This document shows positions 15,726-22,897 of a stretch of 42,642 nt of DNA, piece after piece. The notes under the pieces are model-generated. The model was not told where the DNA came from, did not search any database, and worked only from the letters and a program-made list of their open reading frames with translations. Source of the stretch: CAYMCQ01 sp964389025. Lineage in GTDB: Bacteria > Verrucomicrobiota > Verrucomicrobiia > Limisphaerales > CAYMCQ01. Position 1 is the stretch's first letter, and each line of letters starts with the position of its first letter. The position numbers and the translations under genes are program-made. Location of the stretch: contig CAYMCQ010000029.1 of the NCBI GenBank assembly GCA_964389025.1, positions 1 to 42,642 on the forward strand, written 5' to 3'.

Positions 15726-16601
15726 ATGAAAGGCATCATTCTCGCCGGTGGCGCTGGCTCGCGGCTGTTCCCGCTGACCCTCGTCGCCAGCAAACAGCTC
15801 CAGCCGGTCTATGACAAACCGATGGTCTATTATCCGCTGACCACGCTCATCGAAAACGGCATCCGCGAAATCTGCCTCATCTCGACGCCCCACGACTTGC
15901 CGCGCTTCAAGCAACTGCTCGGCGACGGAAAATCGTGGGGCATCTCAATTGAATATCGCGAGCAGCCCAAGCCCGGCGGCATCGCGCAGGCATTTGTGAT
16001 CGCGGAAAGTTTCATCGGCAAAGATGCCGTCACGCTGATTCTCGGTGACAACATTTTCTACGGCGGCGAATCTTTTCAGCGCGCGTTCACAGAATTTAAA
16101 ACCGGCGCGACGATTTTTGGGTATCACGTTCACGACCCTGAACGCTACGGTGTCGTCGAGTTCGATGGCGATGGCCGGGCGATTTCCATCGAGGAAAAAC
16201 CGAGGCAGCCCAAAAGCAATCACGCCGTGCCGGGGCTTTATCTTTATGACAGCAACGTTGTGAGCATCACAAAAAACTTGAAGCCGTCCGCACGCGGCGA
16301 ATTGGAAATCACCGACGTGAACGTGGAATATCTCAAACGAGGACAGTTGCGCGTGCATCTCCTGAATCGCGGCTTCGCGTGGCTGGACGCCGGCACGAGC
16401 AGCAGCCTGCACGACGCGAGCGCCTACGTTCAAACGATTGAAACGCGGCAGGGAATCAAGATCGGCTGTCCCGAAGAAGCCGCGTTCCGGCAAAAGTTTC
16501 TTTCGCTCGAGAATTTCCAAAAGCTGACGGCGGCGATGCCGAATTGCGAATACCGCGACTACCTTCAACGCGTCGTCGCCGAAGCGAAGCGCAAAATGTA
16601 A
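15726..16601 (+). CDS. rfbA: Glucose-1-phosphate thymidylyltransferase
   Basis: First step of dTDP-sugar synthesis: glucose-1-phosphate plus dTTP gives dTDP-glucose and pyrophosphate, in the cytoplasm. 291 residues, normal family length. GGAGSRLFPLT at residues 8-18 is the nucleotide-binding loop, KQLQPVYDKPMVYYPL follows, D108 in LILGDNIFYGG binds the metal, and GELEITDVN and DAGTSSSLHDAS complete the fold. I set the start at ATG 15726. The frame is open to 15366, but that extension is hairpin repeat and cyclase antisense. It is the first gene of an rfbA, GxxExxY, rmlD-like, rfbB run. Its stop abuts the left arm of an inverted repeat holding the GxxExxY gene. Confidence 0.97.
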   Translation: MKGIILAGGAGSRLFPLTLVASKQLQPVYDKPMVYYPLTTLIENGIREICLISTPHDLPRFKQLLGDGKSWGISIEYREQPKPGGIAQAFVIAESFIGKDAVTLILGDNIFYGGESFQRAFTEFKTGATIFGYHVHDPERYGVVEFDGDGRAISIEEKPRQPKSNHAVPGLYLYDSNVVSITKNLKPSARGELEITDVNVEYLKRGQLRVHLLNRGFAWLDAGTSSSLHDASAYVQTIETRQGIKIGCPEEAAFRQKFLSLENFQKLTAAMPNCEYRDYLQRVVAEAKRKM

Positions 16602-17035
16602 CCACGGATTACGCGGATTATGGAATTGCTTCATAAAGAACTGACCGGGAAAATCATTGGCGTGGCGATGGAAGTTCACAAGGAACTGGGCTGCGGTTTT
16701 CTGGAGGCGATTTACCAGGAAGCGATTGAGCTTGAGTTGCAGCTTGCGAAGATTCAATTCGTTCGTCAGAAGCCGCATCGTATCGTTTACAAGGGAATCA
16801 CACTTCGGCATCCCTATATTCCTGATTTGATTGTGGAAGGTAAGGCTGTGGTTGATTTGAAGGCCATTCGCGAAATTGGAGCGCTCGAAGAAGCGCAAAT
16901 GATCAATTATCTCAAGATCACGCAATTGCCAGTTGGTTTGATCATCAACTTCGGCGGCAGATCGCTCGAATGGAAGCGACTGATTCTGACGGAAACGTCC
17001 GGCGATAAAATATTCAATCCGCGAAATCCGCGGTT
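16600..17035 (+). mobile_element. Cargo-gene cassette bounded by a 20-bp inverted repeat
   Basis: The arm AACCACGGATTACGCGGATT (16600-16619) is mirrored by AATCCGCGAAATCCGCGGTT (17016-17035), 18 of 20 positions pairing. The pair encloses the GxxExxY gene. The left arm starts inside the rfbA stop codon and the right arm encodes the last residues of the inserted protein, ten bases before the next gene. This looks like a precise insertion into a pre-existing rfb operon. Confidence 0.65.
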
Positions 17036-17048
17036 CCAAAAAATATGA
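16620..17048 (+). CDS. GxxExxY protein (PDDEXK-nuclease-like fold)
   Basis: A 142-residue protein of the GxxExxY family, related by fold to PD-(D/E)XK nucleases. The signature is GFLEAIY at about residues 26-32, followed by LQLAKIQFVRQKPHRIVYKG. The nuclease-like core is at about 66-82: YIPDLIVEGKAVVDLKA, the D...E-x-K type. QMINYLKITQLPVGLIINFG follows. The function is not established; the family is common in Verrucomicrobiota, Bacteroidota and Planctomycetota and is often lodged inside other operons. The ATG directly follows the left inverted-repeat arm with no Shine-Dalgarno sequence. The C terminus (NPRNPRFQKI) is encoded by the right arm. The stop overlaps the next ATG (ATGA), so insertion kept the downstream gene coupled. 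Confidence 0.9.
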   Translation: MELLHKELTGKIIGVAMEVHKELGCGFLEAIYQEAIELELQLAKIQFVRQKPHRIVYKGITLRHPYIPDLIVEGKAVVDLKAIREIGALEEAQMINYLKITQLPVGLIINFGGRSLEWKRLILTETSGDKIFNPRNPRFQKI

Positions 17049-17992
17049 TTCTTCTTCTTGGCGCGACCGGTTACATCGGCCAGGCGTTCGCGCGCGAATT
17101 GCGGCGGCGCGGGAAAAAATTCCTTCCGCTCTCGCGCAGCGAACTGGACTACACGCGCTTTGAAACGCTGCTCGAAGTTTTGCAGCAGACCAAGCCAAGT
17201 TTCGTCATCAACGCCGCAGGCTACACGGGCAAACCAAATGTGGACGCCTGCGAAGAACACAAAGCCGAGACGCTCGCGGGCAACACGCTGCTGCCGCAGA
17301 CCATCGCTCAAGCTTGCCTCGTCACGAAAACGCCGTGGGGACATGTCTCGTCTGGCTGTATATTCAGTGGCGCGAAAATCGTCGAAGGCAAAAAGACGCG
17401 CGTAGAAAAAGACCTGACGAAGCCGGCGTTGCGGAAGCTGATCGAGAAAAATCCGAAAGCGATTCGCGGCTTCACCGAAACTGACGAGCCGAATTTCACA
17501 TTCCGAAATCCGCCCGTCAGTTTTTACAGCGGCAGCAAGGCGCTTGCTGAAGAAGTGATTTCCGGAGTCGGAACAAATTACATCTGGCGGCTGCGGATTC
17601 CGTTCGATGAATTCGACAACGCGCGGAATTACCTGAGCAAAATCCAGCGTTACCCAAAAGTTTATGACAACGTGAACTCCATTTCACGCCGCGACGATTT
17701 CGTGCGTGGGTGCCTTGACCTTTGGGAGAAGCGCGCCCCATTCGGAATTTACAACGTCACGAATCCCGGCTACGTCACGACGCGGCACGTTGTTGAGTTG
17801 ATCGAAAAGATTTTGAAACCGAAGAGGCGATTTGAATTTTGGGCCAGCGACGAGGAGTTTTACAAGCTCGCCGCCAGAACTCCGCGCTCGAATTGCGTGT
17901 TGGACGTGACGAAGCTCTTGAGAGCTGGTGTGAAAATCCGTCCGGTCGAGGAGGCACTGGAAGATTCCTTGCAAAACTGGAAACCGGAATAA
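17045..17992 (+). CDS. RmlD-like NAD(P)-dependent sugar-nucleotide epimerase/reductase
   Basis: A 315-residue short-chain-type extended reductase. The Rossmann motif is GATGYIG (6-12). INAAGYTGKPNVDACE resembles the RmlD block around residue 55. VSSGCIFSG holds the catalytic Ser/Thr region and Y161-x3-K165 (FYSGSKALAEE) the catalytic pair. It is similar to dTDP-4-dehydrorhamnose reductase, which would finish dTDP-L-rhamnose. However, an extra loop around 110-158, the large deviation from typical RmlD and the absence of rfbC nearby make another 6-deoxysugar or sugar-nucleotide role equally possible. The start overlaps the GxxExxY stop; rfbB follows after 23 bp. Confidence 0.8.
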   Translation: MILLLGATGYIGQAFARELRRRGKKFLPLSRSELDYTRFETLLEVLQQTKPSFVINAAGYTGKPNVDACEEHKAETLAGNTLLPQTIAQACLVTKTPWGHVSSGCIFSGAKIVEGKKTRVEKDLTKPALRKLIEKNPKAIRGFTETDEPNFTFRNPPVSFYSGSKALAEEVISGVGTNYIWRLRIPFDEFDNARNYLSKIQRYPKVYDNVNSISRRDDFVRGCLDLWEKRAPFGIYNVTNPGYVTTRHVVELIEKILKPKRRFEFWASDEEFYKLAARTPRSNCVLDVTKLLRAGVKIRPVEEALEDSLQNWKPE

Positions 17993-18015
17993 CTTTGAAC
18001 CTTAAAATTTAAACC

Positions 18016-19041
18016 TTGAACCTACTCATCACAGGCGGCGCGGGATTCATCGGCTCGAACGTGATTCATCGCGTCATTGGCGAGCCGCAAATCAAAAAAT
18101 TGATCAACCTTGATTGCCTGACTTACGCGGGGCATTTGGAAAGTCTCGCTGCTGTCGCGAAACATCCAAAATACGCTTTCGAGAAAGTGGATTTGCGAGA
18201 CAAGCTCGCAGTGCTCGACGTGTTGCGGAAACGCGAGATCACCCACGTCATGCACTTGGCGGCTGAATCGCACGTTGACCGCTCAATTTCCGGGCCGGCG
18301 GATTTCATCCAGACAAACATCGTCGGAACTTTCAATCTGCTCGAAGCCTGCCGCGCCTGCTGGCTGCCTAACGCCTCACGCCCCGCGCCTCACGCCTTTC
18401 GCTTCCACCACGTTTCCACGGACGAAGTCTATGGCAGTCTCGGCGCGACCGGATTTTTTCTGGAGACGACTCCCTACGCGCCGAACTCGCCTTACTCCGC
18501 GAGCAAAGCCTCCAGCGACATGCTCGTGCGTGCGTATCATCACACCTACGGCTTGCCGACGGTCATCACGAATTGCTCGAACAACTACGGGCCGTATCAA
18601 TTTCCCGAGAAGCTCATTCCAGTCGTCATCCAAAGCGTGCTGGCGCGAAAGCCGGTTCCCGTCTATGGCGACGGCATGAATGTGCGCGACTGGCTTTATG
18701 TGCGCGACCATTGCGAAGCGTTGTGGGCGGTGCTGACGCGCGGAAAGCTTGGCGAGACTTACAACATCGGCGGCCACAATGAATGGCCGAACATCAAGAT
18801 CGTGGAATTGATCTGCGATCTGATTGACGAGTTCGCGCCCAAAACCAGTGGCAACTCACGAAAGCTCATCACGTTCATCAAAGACCGTCCCGGCCACGAC
18901 CGCCGCTACGCGATTGACGCGACAAAAATCCAGAACGAACTCGGCTGGACGCCCGCGCACACGTTCGAGACGGGAATTTGCGAAACAGTGAAGTGGTATC
19001 TGGACAATCAGGCGTGGGTGAAAGCTGTTTTGAAGAAATAG
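18016..19041 (+). CDS. rfbB: dTDP-glucose 4,6-dehydratase
   Basis: Converts dTDP-glucose into dTDP-4-keto-6-deoxyglucose using tightly bound NAD. 341 residues. GGAGFIGSN (7-15) is the NAD site, HLAAESHVDRSI is the family signature, T135-D136-E137 (STDEVYG) are catalytic and Y160-x3-K164 (YSASK) completes the active site. NCSNNYGPYQFPEKLIP and VPVYGDGMNVRDWLYV are typical. The start is taken as TTG at 18016, because the conserved MNLLITGGAGFIG begins there and no ATG or GTG exists upstream in frame near the expected position. No Shine-Dalgarno sequence is visible, so expression may depend on readthrough from the genes ahead. It is the last gene of the rfb run. Confidence 0.96.
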   Translation: MNLLITGGAGFIGSNVIHRVIGEPQIKKLINLDCLTYAGHLESLAAVAKHPKYAFEKVDLRDKLAVLDVLRKREITHVMHLAAESHVDRSISGPADFIQTNIVGTFNLLEACRACWLPNASRPAPHAFRFHHVSTDEVYGSLGATGFFLETTPYAPNSPYSASKASSDMLVRAYHHTYGLPTVITNCSNNYGPYQFPEKLIPVVIQSVLARKPVPVYGDGMNVRDWLYVRDHCEALWAVLTRGKLGETYNIGGHNEWPNIKIVELICDLIDEFAPKTSGNSRKLITFIKDRPGHDRRYAIDATKIQNELGWTPAHTFETGICETVKWYLDNQAWVKAVLKK

Positions 19042-19065
19042 ACGTGCTTCCTGTCGCGCTTGCGT

Positions 19066-19145
19066 CTTGGACTCGCAGTCCTCTGCCGCTTTGGGAACGT
19101 CGGAGTCAGGCAAAAAAGCGCCAGAGGACTGGCGCACTCCAAAAC
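19066..19145. repeat. Hairpin repeat family 2, copy 1, between convergent genes
   Basis: The left arm (CTTGGACTCGCAGTCCTCTG..., 19066-19092) is partly decayed. The right arm AGCGCCAGAGGACTGGCGCA (19117-19136) is intact and followed by CTCCAAAACC. It lies between the rfbB 3' end and the convergent NTF2-like gene. Other copies: 25975-26057 and 33568-33652. Confidence 0.85.
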
Positions 19146-19163
19146 CTTGCGGGAGATCGCAGC

Positions 19164-19667
19164 TTATTTGAACGCTTTGACCGTCTCCGCTTTTGCAATC
19201 CGCCAATCTCCGTTGTATTTGCTCAACGAGAGCCGCACGTCATTGATGCCGTAATCGCGCTGCCCGGCCTGGCTCACCCTTGCCGTGAGTTCAGCGGTGG
19301 CGCCTTCTTTGTTCGCATCAATCCTCACGACAACATCCTTGAATTCCACCTTCACGCCGCTGGCGAATGGATCAACCCTCGTCGCCGCGATGAAGCGCAC
19401 GATTTCCGGTCGGCCACTGATAGACAAGTGGCCGCGCTCGGGAATGTCCGCTTCAATCTCAGCGGTCGGCGTGAAATAACTCGCGATTGAGTTTGCAGCG
19501 GCCAACTCAGACCACGATTTTCCACTTTGGGGACGGCTGATGTCCTGCTCCAGATTCGAAAGCATTTTGCGAATGAGCTTTTCGTTGTTCGGAAAATAAT
19601 GCCGCCAAATCAAAAACCCGAGCAGCGCAAGCACTGCGATGGCAACACACAATTTGAAATATTTCAC
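19164..19667 (-). CDS. Membrane-anchored NTF2-like protein
   Basis: 167 residues from GTG 19667, which overlaps the lepB stop (GTGA). One N-terminal membrane helix (CVAIAVLALLGFLIW) is followed by a soluble domain of about 140 residues. That domain contains LIRKMLSNLEQDIS, FTPTAEIEADIPERGHLSISG and a final YNGDWRIAKAETV strand. This is the pattern of the SnoaL/NTF2-like cone fold, in which a C-terminal GxWRIA-type strand is common. No catalytic residues can be assigned. A longer frame to 19796 exists, but it would overlap lepB by more than 100 bp and I reject it. Coupling to signal peptidase suggests an envelope role, unproven. Confidence 0.75.
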   Translation of the reverse strand: MKYFKLCVAIAVLALLGFLIWRHYFPNNEKLIRKMLSNLEQDISRPQSGKSWSELAAANSIASYFTPTAEIEADIPERGHLSISGRPEIVRFIAATRVDPFASGVKVEFKDVVVRIDANKEGATAELTARVSQAGQRDYGINDVRLSLSKYNGDWRIAKAETVKAFK

Positions 19668-20173
19668 CAGAGCACCCTTCCTAAAATTTGTTTTGAATCT
19701 TTCACGCCGAAATAATGACCTGACGACGCCATCCCTCGATTGTCGCCGATGACAAAATATTCGTTGTCGGCCAGCGTGCGCGCTGGAATCTGCCACGGCG
19801 CGCGGTTTTTCACATAAGGCTCGGCCAACGGTTCGTCGTCAATGAAAACAATCCCGTCGCGTATCTCGATCGTTTCGCCGGGCAGGGCGATGATGCGTTT
19901 CATGTAAACGGGGCGCACGCGCAACTCCGAGAACCGGAGCGCCACCACATCGCCGCGCTGCGGGTGGGCGCGCGCGAACGCAAGGCGGTTCACAAAATTA
20001 AAACTGCGGTCGTGATACGTCGGCTCCATGCTGATGCCGGAAATCCTTACCGGCATAAGGATGAAACCAAAGACGACGAGTGAAACCACGACAAGAATCG
20101 CCATGCGAACCAGCGTGCGCTTCGGATTTTTCCCGATGAGGATTCTCTGCCAAACGGAAGGGCGGGCTGGCAT
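19664..20173 (-). CDS. lepB: Signal peptidase I
   Basis: Membrane serine protease that removes signal peptides from exported proteins. From ATG 20173 the protein has 169 residues, short but complete. One membrane helix (about 23-41) is followed by the catalytic Ser48 in SGISMEPTY, the general-base Lys92 in VYMKRIIALPGE, and the conserved GDNRGMASSGHYFG block near the C terminus. The frame is open to 20359, but the added stretch has no family similarity and runs into the upstream gene end, so I chose the internal Met; a GTG at 20203 (VTTPTENQ) is another option. It lies between the ArsR-methyltransferase gene (55 bp upstream) and the NTF2-like gene, which overlaps it. Confidence 0.93.
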   Translation of the reverse strand: MPARPSVWQRILIGKNPKRTLVRMAILVVVSLVVFGFILMPVRISGISMEPTYHDRSFNFVNRLAFARAHPQRGDVVALRFSELRVRPVYMKRIIALPGETIEIRDGIVFIDDEPLAEPYVKNRAPWQIPARTLADNEYFVIGDNRGMASSGHYFGVKDSKQILGRVLW

Positions 20174-20228
20174 CGCGATTTGATTTTCTGTCGGCGTTGT
20201 CACCTGGAATTGTAACACCAAGATGTGG

Positions 20229-21158
20229 TTATCGTTCCGCGCCGGCCAGAATCGTCTGAAAGTGTGGCGGATTCTCCTCGCGCGCGACGACGCTGATCTC
20301 AATTTTTTTGAAACCAGCGTCTTCGAGCCATCGGTGCAAATCACTCTCGGCAAAACCAAGCCATCGGTCGCCGTAAAGCTCGCGGGCCTTTTCGAAATTA
20401 TGTTTCAGCAAATCGAGAATCATGATTTGTCCGCTCGGTTTGAGAATCTTGTGCGCGGCCTGGATCGTCTTGACCGGTTCTTCGGCGTGATGCAACGCCT
20501 GGCTCAAGATCACGAGGTCAACGCTGTGCGCGTCAATCGGCGGGTTCTGCAAATCGCCGAGACGGAATTCCAGATTCTTCAACCCATTCTTCTTCGCCTT
20601 GGCCGCGCCGAACGCGATGATTTTTTCCGAATTGTCCACGGCGATGACTTTCTTTGCGCGACGCGCGAGCAGCTCGCTCAACAGACCTTCGCCCGCTCCC
20701 AAATCTGCAATCGTCAAACTCGGAATGATGCGCAGCAGCAAATGTCCGAACGCCTGCCACGAACGTCCCGGTCCGTAACTGCGGTCAAATCTTCCGGCAA
20801 CTTGATTGAAATAAACCTGTGCCTGTTCTCGTCGGCGATTGAGGATGCGTTTGAGATTGATCTGGTCGCTGGCGTATTCCGGCAATTCCTTCGCGCCGCG
20901 AATCGCGAGTTGGATGAATTCTTTGGCGACGTTGTCTGCGTGGGAATTGAGTTTGTAGAAAGTCCGCTTGCCCTCGCGCCGCGATTGGACGAGGCCGGAA
21001 TCCTGAAGCAAGCCGAGGTGTGTCGAGATGCGCGACTGCCCCATGCGCGTGATCTCCTGCAACTCGTTGACGGAAAGTTCGTCGCGCTCCATCAACGCCG
21101 TGATGCGCAGCCGGGTTTGATCCGACAGCGCGCGCAATGATTTCAATGTCGAGGACAT
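20229..21158 (-). CDS. ArsR-type regulator fused to a SAM-dependent methyltransferase domain (SahR-like)
   Basis: A 309-residue protein of two parts. Residues 1-95 form an ArsR winged helix (LSDQTRLRITALMERDELSV, then NELQEITRMGQSRISTHLGL, LLQDSGLVQSRREGKRTFYK). Residues 110-300 form a class I methyltransferase fold with motif I ADLGAGEGLL, an acidic strand-2 end (IAVDNSEKI) and SQALHHAEEP. ArsR-methyltransferase fusions of this kind include SahR, reported as an S-adenosylhomocysteine-responsive regulator of metK/ahcY-type genes in Proteobacteria. Here it is divergent from metK, with ahcY following, which strongly fits that role. The methyltransferase domain is then probably a ligand sensor, though activity is not excluded. 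The shared 106-bp intergenic region holds mirrored promoters and a candidate operator. Confidence 0.88.
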   Translation of the reverse strand: MSSTLKSLRALSDQTRLRITALMERDELSVNELQEITRMGQSRISTHLGLLQDSGLVQSRREGKRTFYKLNSHADNVAKEFIQLAIRGAKELPEYASDQINLKRILNRRREQAQVYFNQVAGRFDRSYGPGRSWQAFGHLLLRIIPSLTIADLGAGEGLLSELLARRAKKVIAVDNSEKIIAFGAAKAKKNGLKNLEFRLGDLQNPPIDAHSVDLVILSQALHHAEEPVKTIQAAHKILKPSGQIMILDLLKHNFEKARELYGDRWLGFAESDLHRWLEDAGFKKIEISVVAREENPPHFQTILAGAER

Positions 21159-21183
21159 GCAATAAAAAGTTCCAGAAAACTTG

Positions 21184-21211
21184 TTGACGCAATGCTGTCC
21201 TGATATATCAT
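21184..21211 (+). promoter_or_regulatory. Predicted metK promoter
   Basis: TTGACG (21184-21189), a 16-bp spacer and TATCAT (21206-21211) each match the consensus in 5 of 6 positions. Transcription would begin near 21218, about 47 nt before the metK ATG. That leader is too short for a known SAM riboswitch. Confidence 0.55.
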
Positions 21212-21223
21212 CTTATCCTGATA
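21201..21223. promoter_or_regulatory. Candidate operator of the ArsR-methyltransferase regulator
   Basis: A 10-bp palindrome TGATATATCA (21201-21210) is followed by a partner half-site, giving TATCA-N8-TGATA (21206-21223). It overlaps the -10 elements of both divergent promoters, the classic place for an ArsR-type repressor. Binding is inferred, not shown. Confidence 0.5.
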
Positions 21224-21229
21224 CGTCAA
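21202..21229 (-). promoter_or_regulatory. Predicted promoter of the ArsR-methyltransferase gene
   Basis: On the minus strand TTGACG (21229-21224), 16 bp and TATATC (21207-21202). It mirrors the metK promoter, so the two polymerase sites overlap and are probably mutually exclusive. Confidence 0.4.
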
Positions 21230-21264
21230 TATGACATTTTAACCACAGCAACAACGCATAATAC

Positions 21265-22437
21265 ATGAGCAACCGTTACATCTTTTCTTCAGAGTCCGTC
21301 GGCGAGGGACATCCCGACAAAGTCGCCGATACCATTTCCGACGCCGTGCTGGACGCCTGTCTTGCGCAGGACAAGTTCAGCCGCGTCGCCTGCGAAACCT
21401 ATGTGAAGTCGAACATCGCCATCATCGGCGGCGAGATCACGACCAAGGCGAAACTCGATTTTGTGAAGATCGCGCGCGACGCCATCCGCGAAATCGGCTA
21501 CGTCAACGACGACGACGTGTTCCATGCTGACAAAGTTTTTGTGAATGTCATCGTCACGCAGCAATCGCCCGACATCAAGCAGGGCGTGGATGCTGCGAAA
21601 GCCAAGGGCAAAAAAACCGCGAAGCAAGGCGCCGGCGACCAGGGTTTGATGTTCGGCTACGCCTGCAACGAAACCCGCGAACTCATGCCTGCGCCGATCA
21701 TGTTCGCGCACCGGCTCGGCAAAGAGCTTACCCGCATCCGCAAGAACGGTGGCCCGGCGTGGCTGCGTCCCGATGCGAAGTCGCAGGTCTCGGTGGTCTA
21801 TGAAAACGACAAGCCGGTTGGAATCTCCAACGTCGTCATCTCCACGCAGCACAGCGCGGATGTCGAGCATCGCGAGATCGAAAAATTCTGCATCGAGAAG
21901 ATCATCAAGAAAGTTTTGCCGGCGAAGTTGCTCACGAAGAAAACGGAATTTCTCATCAACCCGACCGGACGTTTCGTCACAGGCGGGCCGCAAGGCGACA
22001 CCGGCTTGACCGGGCGCAAGATCATTGTGGACACCTACGGCGGCATGGGTCGTCACGGCGGCGGGGCGTTCTCCGGCAAAGACCCGACGAAGGTTGACCG
22101 CAGCGCCGCCTACATGGGACGCTGGGTCGCGAAGAACATCGTGGCCGCCGGGCTCGCCACGCGCTGCGAACTGCAATTCGCCTACGCCATCGGCCATCCT
22201 GATCCCGTCAGCGTCCACGTCGAAACATTCGGCACGAACACTGTCGCCGACAGCAAAATCGTCCGCGCCGTCAACCGCGTGTTCAGCTTTCAACCAGCCG
22301 ACATCATTGATCAACTGAACTTGCGTCGCCCGATTTATTCCAAGACGACGAACTACGGACACTTCGGCAAGAGCGACAAAGCGCTCACTTGGGAGGCCAC
22401 GGATAAAATCGCCGCGCTCAAAAAGGCGCTCGGATGA
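21265..22437 (+). CDS. metK: S-adenosylmethionine synthetase
   Basis: Makes S-adenosylmethionine from methionine and ATP, in the cytoplasm. 390 residues, full length. The active-site loop GHPDKVAD (15-22) holds H16 and D18. The first family signature GAGDQGLMFGY is at 122-132 and the P-loop-like GGGAFSGKD at 265-273. The C-terminal YGHFGKSDKALTWE is intact. It is divergent from the ArsR-methyltransferase regulator and upstream of ahcY, so the methylation cycle enzymes are grouped. A four-helix-bundle gene flanked by repeats has been inserted between metK and ahcY. No clear Shine-Dalgarno sequence precedes the ATG. Confidence 0.98.
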   Translation: MSNRYIFSSESVGEGHPDKVADTISDAVLDACLAQDKFSRVACETYVKSNIAIIGGEITTKAKLDFVKIARDAIREIGYVNDDDVFHADKVFVNVIVTQQSPDIKQGVDAAKAKGKKTAKQGAGDQGLMFGYACNETRELMPAPIMFAHRLGKELTRIRKNGGPAWLRPDAKSQVSVVYENDKPVGISNVVISTQHSADVEHREIEKFCIEKIIKKVLPAKLLTKKTEFLINPTGRFVTGGPQGDTGLTGRKIIVDTYGGMGRHGGGAFSGKDPTKVDRSAAYMGRWVAKNIVAAGLATRCELQFAYAIGHPDPVSVHVETFGTNTVADSKIVRAVNRVFSFQPADIIDQLNLRRPIYSKTTNYGHFGKSDKALTWEATDKIAALKKALG

Positions 22438-22439
22438 GT

Positions 22440-22505
22440 TTCAAGTTTCAAGTGTTCAGTTTTCAGTTCCGGCCTGAAAACTTGAAACTTGAAACTGAAA
22501 ACTTC
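22440..22505. repeat. Iterated A/T-rich repeat on the left of the four-helix-bundle gene
   Basis: Variants of TTCAAGTTT, TTTTCAGTT and then GAAACTTGAAACTGAAAACT form an imperfect inverted array. The same words return at 22866-22897 on the other side of the inserted gene, so the gene sits in a repeat sandwich. Confidence 0.75.
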
Positions 22506-22509
22506 GCCT

Positions 22510-22884
22510 ATGCCTTATCAATCGTTTGAAGAACTTGAAGTATGGAAACGCTCTTGTCGGCTTGCAGTCAATGTGGCGCGCGCCGTCGCGTCATCAAAGC
22601 AGTATGCGCTCAAAGATCAAATGCAGCGCGCAGCCGTTTCCATTTCGTCAAACATTGCCGAAGGATCGGAGCGCGACAGTCGGCAGGACTTCATTCGCTT
22701 TCTTCGAATCGCGAAAGGTTCTGCTGCCGAGCTTCGAACTCAATGTTACATCGCATTCAAACTGGAATTATTGAAAAAGGACGAAACAGAAAAATTTGTG
22801 CAAGGGACGAAAGAGCTTTCAGCGATGCTGCAAGGATTGATTCGTTCTCTTTCTCTTTCTCCGAAACTGAAAACTGAAAACTGA
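22510..22884 (+). CDS. Four-helix-bundle protein (23S rRNA intervening-sequence protein family)
   Basis: 124 residues from ATG 22510 (MPYQSFEELEVWKRSCRLAV). The blocks YALKDQMQRAAVSISSNIAE, GSERDSRQDFIRFLRIAKGS and AELRTQCYIAFKLELL identify the four-helix-bundle/S23 family, named for genes inside 23S rRNA intervening sequences. This copy is not in rRNA. The molecular function is unknown; members form multimeric helical bundles. The earlier in-frame start at 22489 lies in the repeat and is less likely. The gene is bounded by near-identical A/T-rich repeats, and its last codons run into the repeat on the right. It interrupts the metK-ahcY pair without disturbing either frame, like a small cargo gene. 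Confidence 0.92.
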   Translation: MPYQSFEELEVWKRSCRLAVNVARAVASSKQYALKDQMQRAAVSISSNIAEGSERDSRQDFIRFLRIAKGSAAELRTQCYIAFKLELLKKDETEKFVQGTKELSAMLQGLIRSLSLSPKLKTEN

Positions 22885-22897
22885 AAACTTGAAACTT
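22866..22897. repeat. Iterated A/T-rich repeat on the right of the four-helix-bundle gene
   Basis: Tandem ACTGAAA and AACTTGAAACTT words matching 22440-22505. The stop of the inserted gene is inside it and the ahcY start follows at once, leaving no usual ribosome-binding site. Confidence 0.7.

Noticed and set aside
15945..17198. A 417-codon minus-strand frame across rfbA and the GxxExxY gene
   Set aside because: It is a shadow of two confidently identified genes on the plus strand.
21212..21264. A SAM or SAH riboswitch before metK
   Set aside because: The leader from the predicted transcription start is under 50 nt and shows no SAM-I/II/III or SAH aptamer features.
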